Source of the DNA: Hyphomicrobium sp.
GTDB lineage: Bacteria > Pseudomonadota > Alphaproteobacteria > Rhizobiales > Hyphomicrobiaceae
Reading direction: 5' to 3'
NCBI RefSeq assembly: GCF_009026145.1
Contig: NZ_WBUE01000013.1
Coordinates: forward strand, 37,686-101,685
DNA length: 64,000 nucleotides
Shown here: one piece after another, positions 45,329-53,555 of the stretch
How the letters are laid out: each line of letters begins with the position of its first letter
Numbering within the stretch: the stretch's first letter is position 1
Made by a program: the position numbers and the translations under genes
The notes under the pieces: model-generated
Databases searched by the model: none
Told to the model about the DNA's origin: nothing
The model's input: the letters and a program-made list of their open reading frames with translations, nothing else

Positions 45329-45910
45329 TCAGCAGTTGCCGAACAGCGACGTGACGCAATCCCAAGACTTCTTGACGGCCTTGCCGACCGCCTTGCCGGT
45401 ATCGCTGACCGCTTTGCCCGTCTTGTCGGCAAACTCCTCCACCGCGTTTGGCTTCGCCTGCTGGGGCGGCATGGCTCCAGTATCTCCGGTATCGGGAGGT
45501 GGCGCGGGCTGCGCCTGTTGCTGTTCGGGTGGCGGCGCGACAGGCGGCAGATGATTGCTGGACGGCACGGGGACGAACAGCGGTGTTCCGGCAGGCGGTG
45601 GCGTGCCATCGGGCGGCGCAGCCCCCGGATCGGCGAGTGAGAACATCACCGTGCGCGTTTCCCCGGGACACGGCGTCGCCTGGCCACGCGCGGCGCTGCA
45701 GCTCGCATGGCCGCCCGCCTTGGCCAGCTCGGTGATGCACAGGAACTGCCCGCGTGACGAGCGGGCCGAAGGCGATGCCTCTCCGCCGATGAGACAGCGG
45801 TAGGTCGCATCGGGGCCGGTGCAGGTCACGCAGTATTCCTGCGCCAACGCGTCTGGAGAGACCGCCCAGAGCAGCAGTGCCGCCGCGATGGGAGGAAGCC
45901 GCCGGTGCAT
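45329..45910 (-). CDS. Secreted protein with Cys motif and Pro-rich linker (193 aa)
   Basis: A signal peptide ('PPIAAALLLWAVSPDALAQ') is followed by Cys pairs ('EYCVTCTGPDATYRC', 'GQFLCITELAKAGGHASC') and then a Pro/Gln-rich linker ('LPPVAPPPEQQQAQPAPPPD'). The C-terminus has a Lys-rich amphipathic helix ('KTGKAVSDTGKAVGKAVKKS') and ends with two Cys. The overall layout looks like an envelope-associated factor. I know no family name. Confidence 0.75.
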   Translation of the reverse strand: MHRRLPPIAAALLLWAVSPDALAQEYCVTCTGPDATYRCLIGGEASPSARSSRGQFLCITELAKAGGHASCSAARGQATPCPGETRTVMFSLADPGAAPPDGTPPPAGTPLFVPVPSSNHLPPVAPPPEQQQAQPAPPPDTGDTGAMPPQQAKPNAVEEFADKTGKAVSDTGKAVGKAVKKSWDCVTSLFGNC

Positions 45911-46080
45911 GTTTGGTCCGCCCTAAGGGTCCGGCCGCTTTTTCGGCCTTGTTTTTCCACTCGATACGCGAACGATGCGGCGCCCAGCGGAATGCGTCAA
46001 GGCCTGGTAGAGGTAGCGGGTATTGCGGGCTCGCGCGACTTGCAATCGGGCGACCCCGCCTCTATTAGGGCTCCTCCGGA

Positions 46081-46174
46081 GGAGACGTGGCCGAGAGGCT
46101 GAAGGCGGCGGTTTGCTAAACCGTTATACGCTTGTAAAGGCGTATCGAGGGTTCGAATCCCTCCGTCTCCGCCA
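46081..46174 (+). tRNA. tRNA-Ser (GCU anticodon)
   Basis: The acceptor stem pairs ggagacg (46081-46087) with cgtctcc (46164-46170), followed by the discriminator g and an encoded CCA (46172-46174). The anticodon loop in 'cggtttgctaaaccg' is tttgctaaa, giving GCU, which reads AGC/AGU serine codons. A long variable arm (about 46122-46145, 'tatacgcttgtaaaggcgta') and the T arm 'gagggttcgaatccctc' support a class II tRNA-Ser. The 3' region of this tRNA is a common integration site, but I see no integrase nearby. Confidence 0.95.
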
Positions 46175-46213
46175 CCCTTCCCAACCGTCTCGCCTTTTCC
46201 CGGCGAAGCCGCG

Positions 46214-46717
46214 TTATCCCCCGTTCTTGCGGAAGAGGACGGCCATCGCTCTGCCGAGCTTTGCGCGGTCGCCGCCCGCGACGCTGTCGATGCTCGCGTA
46301 GGCACTTGCGAGCGTAATGCCCGCCTTCGCCAGATCCTCCATGACCTGCGTGACCGGTTTGCCCGTGAGCGGCGCGACAGTAGCAATCGGCGCCTTGGTG
46401 ATGGCGTCCATCGCCAGCACGGGCGGTGACGCGCCGCCCCTGGAGCCGCCAAGCGGCAGGAAGGACAGGGCCAGGACGATCACGCCCAGGCCGATGATCG
46501 AGCGCCCCAGCAGGCCCGAGACAAGATAGTGCAGGAATGCTTTCCAATTGACGGCGACATGCAAAGCGACGCCGCCGACCATCACCAGCCCGGCCCACTC
46601 GTGGACGACTTTGTTCAGCCCCGTGTTGAGGTGGAAGAACATGAGGATCCCGGTGACGCTTACGATGGCGAAGACGCCGATTGTGACGGGTGTCGCCCAT
46701 TCCCGAGAGAGTCTCAT
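46214..46717 (-). CDS. DUF4405 domain membrane protein
   Basis: The start chosen is the Met at 46717 ('MRLSREWATPVTIGVFAIVS'), giving 167 residues; an upstream extension to 46894 lacks family character. Three hydrophobic segments lie at 'VTIGVFAIVSVTGILMFF', 'WAGLVMVGGVALHVAVNW' and 'IIGLGVIVLALSFLPLGG'. The His residues in 'FFHLNTGLNKVVHEWAG' and 'ALHVAVNWKAFLHYL' are in the place of heme ligands in DUF4405 and b-type cytochromes. The C-terminal part ('PLTGKPVTQVMEDLAKAGIT') is soluble. Function is not established. Confidence 0.82.
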   Translation of the reverse strand: MRLSREWATPVTIGVFAIVSVTGILMFFHLNTGLNKVVHEWAGLVMVGGVALHVAVNWKAFLHYLVSGLLGRSIIGLGVIVLALSFLPLGGSRGGASPPVLAMDAITKAPIATVAPLTGKPVTQVMEDLAKAGITLASAYASIDSVAGGDRAKLGRAMAVLFRKNGG

Positions 46718-46936
46718 GTAGTGCTCCAGTTCTGGATTGGTCTTGCGCAGGTACCACGCCAACGCCCCGCGCGGAGGGTTCCGTCGCAAAACGGAATTCC
46801 ATATGCGCGCAGTGTGGCTGACCTGGAGCAGTCCGCCGGGACGTGCTTCGCCTCGCGTCCACGAGCAACGACGCAGGGCCCGTGCGCCCGGCAACGTGCG
46901 AGGAGCACGAAGCCAGGTGCGGAGCCCGCTGCAGCG

Positions 46937-47857
46937 CTAGTAGACGGCCGGGACGTACATCTCCCGCGGCACCGGATTGCGCTGATAATCGGGATGATGC
47001 GTGCGCTGAGGCAGCACGATTGGCGGCCGCTTCACCTCGCCATAGGGGATCTGGCCGAGCAGATGGTGGATGCAGTTCAGGCGCGCGCGCTTTTTGTCGA
47101 CCGCTTCGACGACCCACCAGGGCGCTTCTGGGATGTTGGTGCGCTGGAGCATAGCCTCCTTCGCCTGCGTATAGGCCTCCCAGCGGACGCGCGACTGCAG
47201 ATCCATGGGGCTGAGCTTCCACTGCTTGAGTGGATCGTGAATGCGCATAGAGAAGCGGAAGTGCTGCTCCTCGTCGGTGATCGAGAACCAGTACTTGATG
47301 AGGATGATGCCGGAGCGCACCAGCATGCGCTCGAACTCCGGCACCGTGCGCAGGAACTCGTCGCACTCGTCCTCGGTGCAGAAGCCCATGACGCGCTCGA
47401 CGCCGGCGCGGTTGTACCAGGAGCGGTCGAAAAGGACGATCTCGCCGCCAGCCGGCAGGTGGCTGACGTAGCGCTGGAAGTACCACTGCGTGCGTTCGCG
47501 CTCGCTGGGTGCGGGTAGCGCCGCGACGCGGCAGACGCGCGGGTTGAGGCGCTGCGTGATGCGTTTGATCACTCCGCCCTTGCCGGCAGCGTCGCGCCCC
47601 TCGAAGATCACCACGACCTTGAGCTTTTCGGCAACGACCCAGTCCTGCAGCTTGACGAGCTCTCCCTGCAGTCTGAACAGCTCCTTGAAATAGAGCTTGC
47701 GCTCCATTCCCTCGGGCTCGGGAAGCTCGGACATCCCGTCGAGCAGCTTGTCGAGGCGCTCGTCGTCGATCTCCATCTCCAGCTCTTCATCGAAGCTGTC
47801 GACGAGATCGGCGCGAAGGCGCGTGTCGAGATCCTTGGCGCGCGAATCGGTACCCAC
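46937..47857 (-). CDS. ppk2: Polyphosphate kinase 2
   Basis: PPK2 enzymes use polyphosphate to phosphorylate nucleotides, most often GDP or ADP. The start chosen is GTG at 47857, which follows an aggagg with 7-8 bp spacing, giving 306 residues. The Walker A motif 'FEGRDAAGKGGVIK' (87-95) and Walker B 'IVLFDRSWYNRAG' (145-155), the conserved 'LNPRVCRVAALPAPSERER', and the lid helix 'YWFSITDEEQHFRFSMRI' are present. This single-domain form is class I. Its gene is 19 bp downstream of a hypothetical one, in an operon. Confidence 0.95.
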   Translation of the reverse strand: MGTDSRAKDLDTRLRADLVDSFDEELEMEIDDERLDKLLDGMSELPEPEGMERKLYFKELFRLQGELVKLQDWVVAEKLKVVVIFEGRDAAGKGGVIKRITQRLNPRVCRVAALPAPSERERTQWYFQRYVSHLPAGGEIVLFDRSWYNRAGVERVMGFCTEDECDEFLRTVPEFERMLVRSGIILIKYWFSITDEEQHFRFSMRIHDPLKQWKLSPMDLQSRVRWEAYTQAKEAMLQRTNIPEAPWWVVEAVDKKRARLNCIHHLLGQIPYGEVKRPPIVLPQRTHHPDYQRNPVPREMYVPAVY

Positions 47858-47876
47858 TGCATCCTCCTGGTCGAGG

Positions 47877-48305
47877 TTACTGGCTTTGCACGGCGCCGAG
47901 GCGCCGAGCACCCTCGGCGGGCAGCATGCGGACGGCGGCGATGTCGGTGCGCCGGTCGACGCGCAGCGGCGCATCCCCCTTGGCGCGCTCGCGCACCGGT
48001 CCCGGCGCGTCCCCATACGGGAAGCGCTGCACGTGCGGTAGGAAGCTCACGAACTCTCGGTAGTGCCGTTCCTGGAACGCGTCGCCCTTGATGCCGAATT
48101 CGTCATCCACCAGCGCCCAGCTTCCGCCGCCGAGACGCTCGAACGAGGCATCGGCGCTCGCCCGCCGATGGCCGGGCTTGTCGGCGATGAGCTGGATGGG
48201 CCAGAGCACGATCTGGAGAAAATCGCGGACGACTTTGCGCTGAACCTCACCAAACCCCTGCCGCGCGTGCAGCTCCGCGGCTGAGATACTCTCGTCGTTG
48301 GCCAT
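47877..48305 (-). CDS. Hypothetical protein, possibly a truncated remnant
   Basis: The 142-residue product begins 'MANDESISAAELHARQGFGE' and continues with 'VRDFLQIVLWPIQLI' and 'FQERHYREFVSFLPHVQRF'. This looks like the N-terminal part of a longer protein family I have seen in Hyphomicrobiales, in which the sequence after 'VFRRxDIAxVRM' continues. Here it reads 'LRVDRRTDIAAVRMLPAEGA' and stops after 14 more residues, at the start of ppk2. So the gene may be a truncated copy that is still translated. The memory of a longer family is not verified. Confidence 0.55.
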   Translation of the reverse strand: MANDESISAAELHARQGFGEVQRKVVRDFLQIVLWPIQLIADKPGHRRASADASFERLGGGSWALVDDEFGIKGDAFQERHYREFVSFLPHVQRFPYGDAPGPVRERAKGDAPLRVDRRTDIAAVRMLPAEGARRLGAVQSQ

Positions 48306-48521
48306 GCCTCCCCTTCCGCGGCGAGGTTCGCCGCGGTTCCAACCGTCCCGGCTCCTAGCCTATCGATCGCAGATGACAGTCTTCCGACTGCCTAAGTTGA
48401 TGCGGCGCGGCCGGTTGCTGGTCCGACGTACTGCCGAGCCGCTCACGCAGCTATTGGGGAACAACTTGACAGGGTGGGGCCGGCACGTTTCCGCTGTGAC
48501 GAGGCGCAATCAGGCTGAACC

Positions 48522-49820
48522 ATGGCAGGACGCACCAAAAGCTCGCTGGCTTCGGCACTTTCCATCGCCATGGCCGATCACGGCCTCGAATCCCCGACCA
48601 TCCTCAAGGTCGGCTTCCTGGCGCCGCTGACCGGCAAGCTGAAATCCTGGGCCGAGCCTGGCCTCAACGGCAGCCTCATCTGGCGCGACCGCGTCAATGC
48701 TGCGGGGGGCATCAAGGTCGGCATGCGCCGCTTCATGGTCGATCTGGTGCCGTTCGACACCAAGTTCCAGCCGCATCTGGCGCTGGCCGGCGTCAAGAAG
48801 CTGATCAACGAGGACGGCGTGAAGCTTATCCTCATGGTCGGCGGCAACGACTTCACCGACCAGGTGCGCAATGTCGTCAACCAGCACCGCATGCTGGTTG
48901 CCACGCTGCTGCCCAGCGACCTGACGCCCGATGCACCGACGCTGATTGCCCCCAGCGAGGTGCACCCGATCTACAATGTTACGGGCGTCGACTGGCTGCA
49001 CCGGCAGGACCCAGGACTGAAGACCGTCGCCATGTGCGCGCAGGACGACCTCCACGGCCTGCCTTCAATCGCCACCTACCGGGCGGCCTTCGAGGTGGCC
49101 GGCTGGAACCTCGTAGCCGAGCACCTGTTCCCCATAGAGACCACCGACTTCGGCGCCATCGTCGACAAGCTGATGGCCAACAACCCGGACGTGCTTTGCT
49201 GGGACACCGTCTATGAGCCGTTCCTGCACGCCCTCACCAAGGAGGCCTACAAGCGCGGCTTCAAGGGTCGCATGATCTCGTGCACGTGTGACAACTATCG
49301 CGACCTCATCGCGCATACGAGCCCCGAGTTTATGGAAGGCTTCGTCTTTCAGTTCCCGGATTTCGACGACCCGCGCCTCAACGACTCGCAGGTCAATTTC
49401 GCCAATCCCAACGAGTTCTACGCCGAGTTCTGCATCCGTTATCCCGGCACCTGGAGCGCCGTTTCCTGGGAGTACGTCTCGACGCTCGAGCTGTGGAAGA
49501 ACGCCGTGCAACGCGCCCGCACGTACGAGCCGTTCTCCGTGCTCGCCATGATGAAGTTCGGCGGGGTGGGTCACCACGCCTTCGGCGAGGCCGTGTGGTG
49601 GGGGCGCGAGCTGTTCGGGATCGACAACGCCCTGGTCGGCGACTGGCCTGTCGTCACCATCGAGGCGGGGCGCGCGCGCATCCAGGAGTTCTCCTCGATC
49701 GTGCGTTGGTGGTCGAAGCACAAGGCGGTGCTGATCCGCCATATGCGCGACATGAAGCTCATGTGGGACCAGCGCGAGGAGGCGCATCTTGCGTCGACGC
49801 TGGCCGGCGAGCGCACCTGA
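48522..49820 (+). CDS. Periplasmic-binding-fold protein without a signal peptide
   Basis: The 432-residue protein has the type I periplasmic-binding-protein fold of the branched-chain amino acid/amide receptors: 'ILKVGFLAPLTGKLKSWAEP', 'LIWRDRVNAAGGIKVGMR', 'LILMVGGNDFTDQVRN' and 'VAMCAQDDLHGLPSIATY'. No hydrophobic signal sequence or lipobox precedes it ('MAGRTKSSLASALSIAMADH'). No ABC permease or ATPase gene is adjacent. AmiC, which is a cytosolic ligand sensor, has the same fold, so this could be a cytosolic sensor for an amine or amide. It is convergent with the GntR gene. Confidence 0.8.
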   Translation: MAGRTKSSLASALSIAMADHGLESPTILKVGFLAPLTGKLKSWAEPGLNGSLIWRDRVNAAGGIKVGMRRFMVDLVPFDTKFQPHLALAGVKKLINEDGVKLILMVGGNDFTDQVRNVVNQHRMLVATLLPSDLTPDAPTLIAPSEVHPIYNVTGVDWLHRQDPGLKTVAMCAQDDLHGLPSIATYRAAFEVAGWNLVAEHLFPIETTDFGAIVDKLMANNPDVLCWDTVYEPFLHALTKEAYKRGFKGRMISCTCDNYRDLIAHTSPEFMEGFVFQFPDFDDPRLNDSQVNFANPNEFYAEFCIRYPGTWSAVSWEYVSTLELWKNAVQRARTYEPFSVLAMMKFGGVGHHAFGEAVWWGRELFGIDNALVGDWPVVTIEAGRARIQEFSSIVRWWSKHKAVLIRHMRDMKLMWDQREEAHLASTLAGERT

Positions 49821-49837
49821 GCTGGAGTGCAGACGCG

Positions 49838-50626
49838 TCAGGGCGAGGCGTAGATCATGTCCTCCTGCGTGCTCGAGATGTAAAGCCGCATGCATTCGAC
49901 GGCGGTGTCGACGTCGCGCCGCTCGAGCGCCGTGTACAGCGAGCGCAGTGCCCGCTGCGCCTCGCGGATGCGCATGGGTGTAAGCGTACGCTTCTTGTTG
50001 GCGCACCACTGCGGTTGCCGGCGCACCTCGTGCATGATGCGATACATTGCCACGATGAGGGAATTGTGCGTGCCTTCGCAGATCGTCATCATGAACTGCT
50101 TCTCGAGCTCGGCGAACTCGGCCGCATCGGTGACGATGGCCTCGAGCTGCGCCAGATGCTGCTCGAGCTTCGTCAGGTCGCGGACCGACATGTAGATCGT
50201 CGCCAGCCTGACGATCTCGGGCTCGAGAATCGATTCGGCGACATTCATCTCGAACGGCGAGATCGTCTCGGCGATGGCGGAAATGTTGAGATAGCCGTGC
50301 GGCTCGGCGCCAACCTGGCTTGTCGCCTCGGTCCTGCGATAAGCGACGAACGTTCCGCTGCCTGCACGCCGGGCGACAGCGCCGTATGTTTCCAGGAAAT
50401 CGAGAGCCTGGCGGATGGTGGCGCGCGATTCACCGAAGGTGTCGGCGAGCTCGCGCTCGGCCGGAATGCGCGTGCCGAAGGAATATTCTCCCGAGACGAT
50501 ACGGTTGAAGATCTGTGTCGCGATGCTCTTGACGCTCTGCTTGACGAGGGGGTGCGAAGCGGGATCGGTCTCCCAGGGGGGGATCACGGAGCTGGACCGC
50601 TCGATTGCCCGTTCAGTCGTGTCCAT
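49838..50626 (-). CDS. GntR-family transcriptional regulator (FadR/FCD type)
   Basis: The 262-residue protein has the N-terminal winged helix ('IFNRIVSGEYSFGTRIPAER', 'LADTFGESRATIRQALDFLE', 'YGAVARRAGSGTFVAYRR') and a C-terminal FCD helical domain ('EMNVAESILEPEIVRLATI', 'FAELEKQFMMTICEGTHNS'). FCD members bind an acid or metal-bound ligand and act as repressors or activators of uptake and catabolic operons. It is 3 bp downstream of the unknown gene and faces away from the permease, so it is a good candidate regulator of the dimethylamine genes across the gap. Confidence 0.93.
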   Translation of the reverse strand: MDTTERAIERSSSVIPPWETDPASHPLVKQSVKSIATQIFNRIVSGEYSFGTRIPAERELADTFGESRATIRQALDFLETYGAVARRAGSGTFVAYRRTEATSQVGAEPHGYLNISAIAETISPFEMNVAESILEPEIVRLATIYMSVRDLTKLEQHLAQLEAIVTDAAEFAELEKQFMMTICEGTHNSLIVAMYRIMHEVRRQPQWCANKKRTLTPMRIREAQRALRSLYTALERRDVDTAVECMRLYISSTQEDMIYASP

Positions 50627-50629
50627 TCA

Positions 50630-51352
50630 TCAAAGCTCCCTCAAAGTCTGAGCGCTCATGCGAGCGTTCGGCAGAAGGCCGGGATGCACGAGCGCGGTGA
50701 GATGCGCTGCAGCGTGCACGTCGGCGCCCAAGCCACGTTCGTTGCGGGGTTGCCGGGCGTTCGGGTACGCACTCTTGGCTTGGTAGGCGGCATAGGCGCG
50801 AGAGGCGGCAGTGCCGCCGGTCGCGTCATCGAAGGCGTCCTGCAATATCGCGATCTCGGCGCATCGCTCCCCGAATGCCTCCGACAATGCGGCGATCGCA
50901 CCGTGATCCGCCGCATCGAGTTTGCGTCTTCCGCCGCTGGCGCGAAGCGCCAGATGTGCGTTGAGCTTCGTGATCGTGAGGGCCGCCGCACACATGCGCG
51001 CGTACCGCTGGCGCGGCAGCGCTGCGAAGGCCTCTTGGTGGTGCATGGCGAGGTGAAGGTGGAACGCCGAGCTGCGCCCCGCGAGCGGTAAATCTGCAGC
51101 CTCTATGTGCGCTGCTGTCTTCGCCCACAACCTCTCGGCCGCGGTAAATTTCTCCCGCGCCTGGCCGATGCGGGAAGTGAGTAGATAGGCGACGCCGGCA
51201 TTGTTTTGCGCCGCCGCGCGCAGGGGATCGGGCGCGCCATCGCGTTCCGTCTCGCTCAAGGCGCGGAGCCAATGCCGGGAGGCAAGCGCGGGCCGGCCTG
51301 CGGCCAGAGCTGCAAAGCCTAGAACCGTCCTCCCTATCCAATCCTCGCGCAT
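50630..51352 (-). CDS. Helical repeat-like protein of unknown function
   Basis: The start chosen is the ATG at 51352; the frame is open further to 51508 but that part is AT-richer and lies in the regulatory gap. The 240-residue protein is rich in Ala, Leu and Arg, with helices that resemble TPR-type repeats ('WIGRTVLGFAALAAGRPALAS', split by 'AAAQNNAGVAYLLTSR' and 'AREKFTAAERLWAKT'). It is followed by GntR after 3 bp, so the two are cotranscribed. No membrane segment or signal sequence. Function unknown; partnership with the regulator is likely. Confidence 0.65.
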   Translation of the reverse strand: MREDWIGRTVLGFAALAAGRPALASRHWLRALSETERDGAPDPLRAAAQNNAGVAYLLTSRIGQAREKFTAAERLWAKTAAHIEAADLPLAGRSSAFHLHLAMHHQEAFAALPRQRYARMCAAALTITKLNAHLALRASGGRRKLDAADHGAIAALSEAFGERCAEIAILQDAFDDATGGTAASRAYAAYQAKSAYPNARQPRNERGLGADVHAAAHLTALVHPGLLPNARMSAQTLREL

Positions 51353-51680
51353 GGAGCCGTCCCACCGGCCGCAAGCGTGCCCACAGGGCGCCTGCAATCT
51401 AGGCAAATACCCAATCACAACCACGCACAACCAATAAACACTTATTGCAATTGCAGTCAAATTGGTAGCGGCAGAAGGACCAAGGTATTGGGGCCAAAAT
51501 TTGTGCAACTATGAAGCATATTACTTTCCTGTAAGGCAATATTGTCTATTGCGCGCCAGTTTTCTCAGTCTAATATCAACCAGCCCAGCGCCTATTGGTT
51601 CCAAATAGGTTGCAAATGGTTGTAATCGGTGTGGGGCGCAGGGTCGCATGGCAACAGGGGAAACGTCGGGGAGTAACGGG
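51353..51680. promoter_or_regulatory. Divergent regulatory region of the dimethylamine cluster
   Basis: This 328-bp gap separates the minus-strand regulator operon and the plus-strand permease gene. It is clearly more AT-rich than its surroundings. It has an inverted repeat cctatt-ggttcca-aatagg at 51591-51609, plus a direct repeat ggttgcaa / ggttgtaa at 51608-51626. These sit 70-90 bp before the permease start and could be operators for the GntR protein. No gene is supported here. Promoter -10/-35 elements were not resolved. Confidence 0.55.
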
Positions 51681-53468
51681 ATGAGCACGGGGATAATGGA
51701 ATCGGCCGCCCTAGGCCGATCGTCGACGGGGGAACTCATCAGGGCAATCGATTGGAGAGGCGCGTTCTGGGTCGCCAGTGGCGTCCCGGCCCTTGTCCTG
51801 TTCTCCATCGGCGGCATCGCCGGCACGGCCGGAAAGGTAGCCTTCCTCGTCTGGATCGTTTCGATGCTGATGGGGTTCATTCAAGCTTTCACCTATGCTG
51901 AGATCGCAGGTCTCTTTCCCAGCAAGTCCGGCGGCGCGTCGGTATACGGCGCCGCGGCGTGGGTCCGCTACTCCAAGCTCATCGCGCCCCTCTCGGTGTG
52001 GTGCAATTGGCTGGCCTGGTCGCCGGTTCTGTCGCTCGGCTGCTCGATCGCCGCCGCCTACATCCTCAATGCGCTGGCCCCGGTGCCGGGCGCGGACAAC
52101 CCCGCGGTGCTGGCCTGGGTGCAGAGCCACGCGGGATCGATCGCTGCCGACAGCCCGCGCGTCGTAGAGTGGCTGGCCGCTAACTCCGGCAAGACGGCAG
52201 CCGACGCCACTGCGGCGCTGTTGTCGGCAGATGCCGTTACGGCGCTGACGCCGGCCGTGCGTACGTGGACACTCTATGCGGGCACCTTGGGGCCGGTTTC
52301 CTACTCTCTCAACGCCGCGTTCTTCATTGGCGCCCTGCTGATGCTGATCACCTTCGCCATTCAGCATCGCGGCATCCTCGGCACGGCGAACGTGCAGAAG
52401 TTTCTCGGCCTGATCGTGATCATACCGATGCTGATCGTTGGCGTCGTACCCATCATCACCGGTCAGATCGATTGGTCGAACTACACGCCCTTGGCGCCGC
52501 TCAAGGCAGCTTACGCGCCCGAGATGGGCACCTGGGACATTGGCGGCTGGACGCTGGTGCTCGGCGGCATGTTCATCGCCGCGTGGTCCACCTACGCGTT
52601 CGAGACCGCCATCTGCTACACCAGCGAGTTCAAGAACCCGAAGACCGACACCGTCAGGGCAATCCTCTTCTCGGGGCTGCTCTGCCTCGTGCTGTTCTCG
52701 CTCGTCCCGTTCACGTTCCAGGGCGTGCTCGGCCTCGAGGGCATGCTGGCGACGCCCATCGTCGACGGCTCGGGTGTGGCCGAAGCGATGGGCAACATGG
52801 TGAGCGGCGGCGGCTGGGTGACCAACGCCTTCGTCATGGTGATGATCTTCGCCTTGATGCTGTCGATTATGACGGCGATGGCCGGCTCGTCGCGCACGCT
52901 GTACCAGGGCTCCTATGACGGCTGGTTGCCGCGCTACTTGAGCCACGTCAATGAGCACGGCGCCCCGACGCGGGCGATGTGGACCGACCTCGTCGTCAAC
53001 CTCATCGTGCTCGCCATCGCCTGCGCCGACGCCACCAGCTTCTTCTTCATCCTGGCGGTTTCCAACGTCGGCTACATCATCTTCAACTTCCTCAACCTCA
53101 ACGCCGGCTGGATCCACCGCGTCGACAACGGCAACGCCGTGCGGCCGTGGCGGGCGCCGACCTTGCTTCTCGGCCTCGGCGTCATCTTCGCCTACGTCAA
53201 CGCAGTGTTTCTCGGCGCCGGTGCCAAGGTGTGGAACCCGCAGGCGCTGTGGGCCGGCCTGATCGCCGCGGGTCTCATCGTGCCGGTCTTCTGGTTCCGC
53301 CACTACGTGCAGGACCGCGGCAAGTTCCCCGATCACATGCTGGCCGACTTGGGGCTGACGACGGCGGACCTCGCCAAGAAGAAGGCCGGCATCCTTCCCT
53401 ATGTCGCGCTGGTCGTCGGCGCAACGATCGTGTTGGCGGCCAACTGGTTCTTCCAGCTGCCCGGCTAG
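51681..53468 (+). CDS. APC-family amino acid/amine permease
   Basis: The start chosen is the ATG at 51681, with ggggag 8 bp upstream; an ATG at 51648 is an alternative. The roughly 595-residue protein has about 12 membrane helices ('WVASGVPALVLFSIGGIAGT', 'LSVWCNWLAWSPVLSLGCSI', 'FFIGALLMLITFAIQ') and the APC loop 'YAEIAGLFPSKSGGASVYGA'. A long insertion (about 140-200, 'VPGADNPAVLAWVQSHAG' and on) separates two helices. In this neighbourhood the substrate is likely a methylated amine or N-methyl amino acid, but no binding residue proves it. Confidence 0.9.
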   Translation: MSTGIMESAALGRSSTGELIRAIDWRGAFWVASGVPALVLFSIGGIAGTAGKVAFLVWIVSMLMGFIQAFTYAEIAGLFPSKSGGASVYGAAAWVRYSKLIAPLSVWCNWLAWSPVLSLGCSIAAAYILNALAPVPGADNPAVLAWVQSHAGSIAADSPRVVEWLAANSGKTAADATAALLSADAVTALTPAVRTWTLYAGTLGPVSYSLNAAFFIGALLMLITFAIQHRGILGTANVQKFLGLIVIIPMLIVGVVPIITGQIDWSNYTPLAPLKAAYAPEMGTWDIGGWTLVLGGMFIAAWSTYAFETAICYTSEFKNPKTDTVRAILFSGLLCLVLFSLVPFTFQGVLGLEGMLATPIVDGSGVAEAMGNMVSGGGWVTNAFVMVMIFALMLSIMTAMAGSSRTLYQGSYDGWLPRYLSHVNEHGAPTRAMWTDLVVNLIVLAIACADATSFFFILAVSNVGYIIFNFLNLNAGWIHRVDNGNAVRPWRAPTLLLGLGVIFAYVNAVFLGAGAKVWNPQALWAGLIAAGLIVPVFWFRHYVQDRGKFPDHMLADLGLTTADLAKKKAGILPYVALVVGATIVLAANWFFQLPG

Positions 53469-53555
53469 GTCCTTCGGTCGGAGCGGCGCATCGCTCGCTC
53501 CGACCTTTCATCCATGGGCGGCGGTATTGACGCCACCGGACAAGGAGGGAGCACA

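Noticed and set aside
46081..46174. tRNA-Ser as an integration site of a genomic island
   Set aside because: No integrase, no direct repeat of the tRNA 3' end and no change in base composition were seen nearby.
46116..47486. Minus-strand ORF of 456 aa across the tRNA, DUF4405 and ppk2 genes
   Set aside because: It crosses a tRNA gene and runs in a different frame from two well-supported genes.
48465..48500. GGAAC-to-CGTT EcfG-type stress promoter in front of the binding-protein gene
   Set aside because: The spacing is 23 nt instead of the usual 18-19, so the match is weak.
49493..51091. Plus-strand ORF of 532 aa across the binding-protein gene and the GntR gene
   Set aside because: It is out of frame with the binding protein and antisense to the GntR and neighbouring genes, with no domain.
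51711..53336. Minus-strand ORF of 541 aa opposite the permease
   Set aside because: The permease on the plus strand has clear membrane helices; the antisense is His/Arg/Asp-rich shadow.
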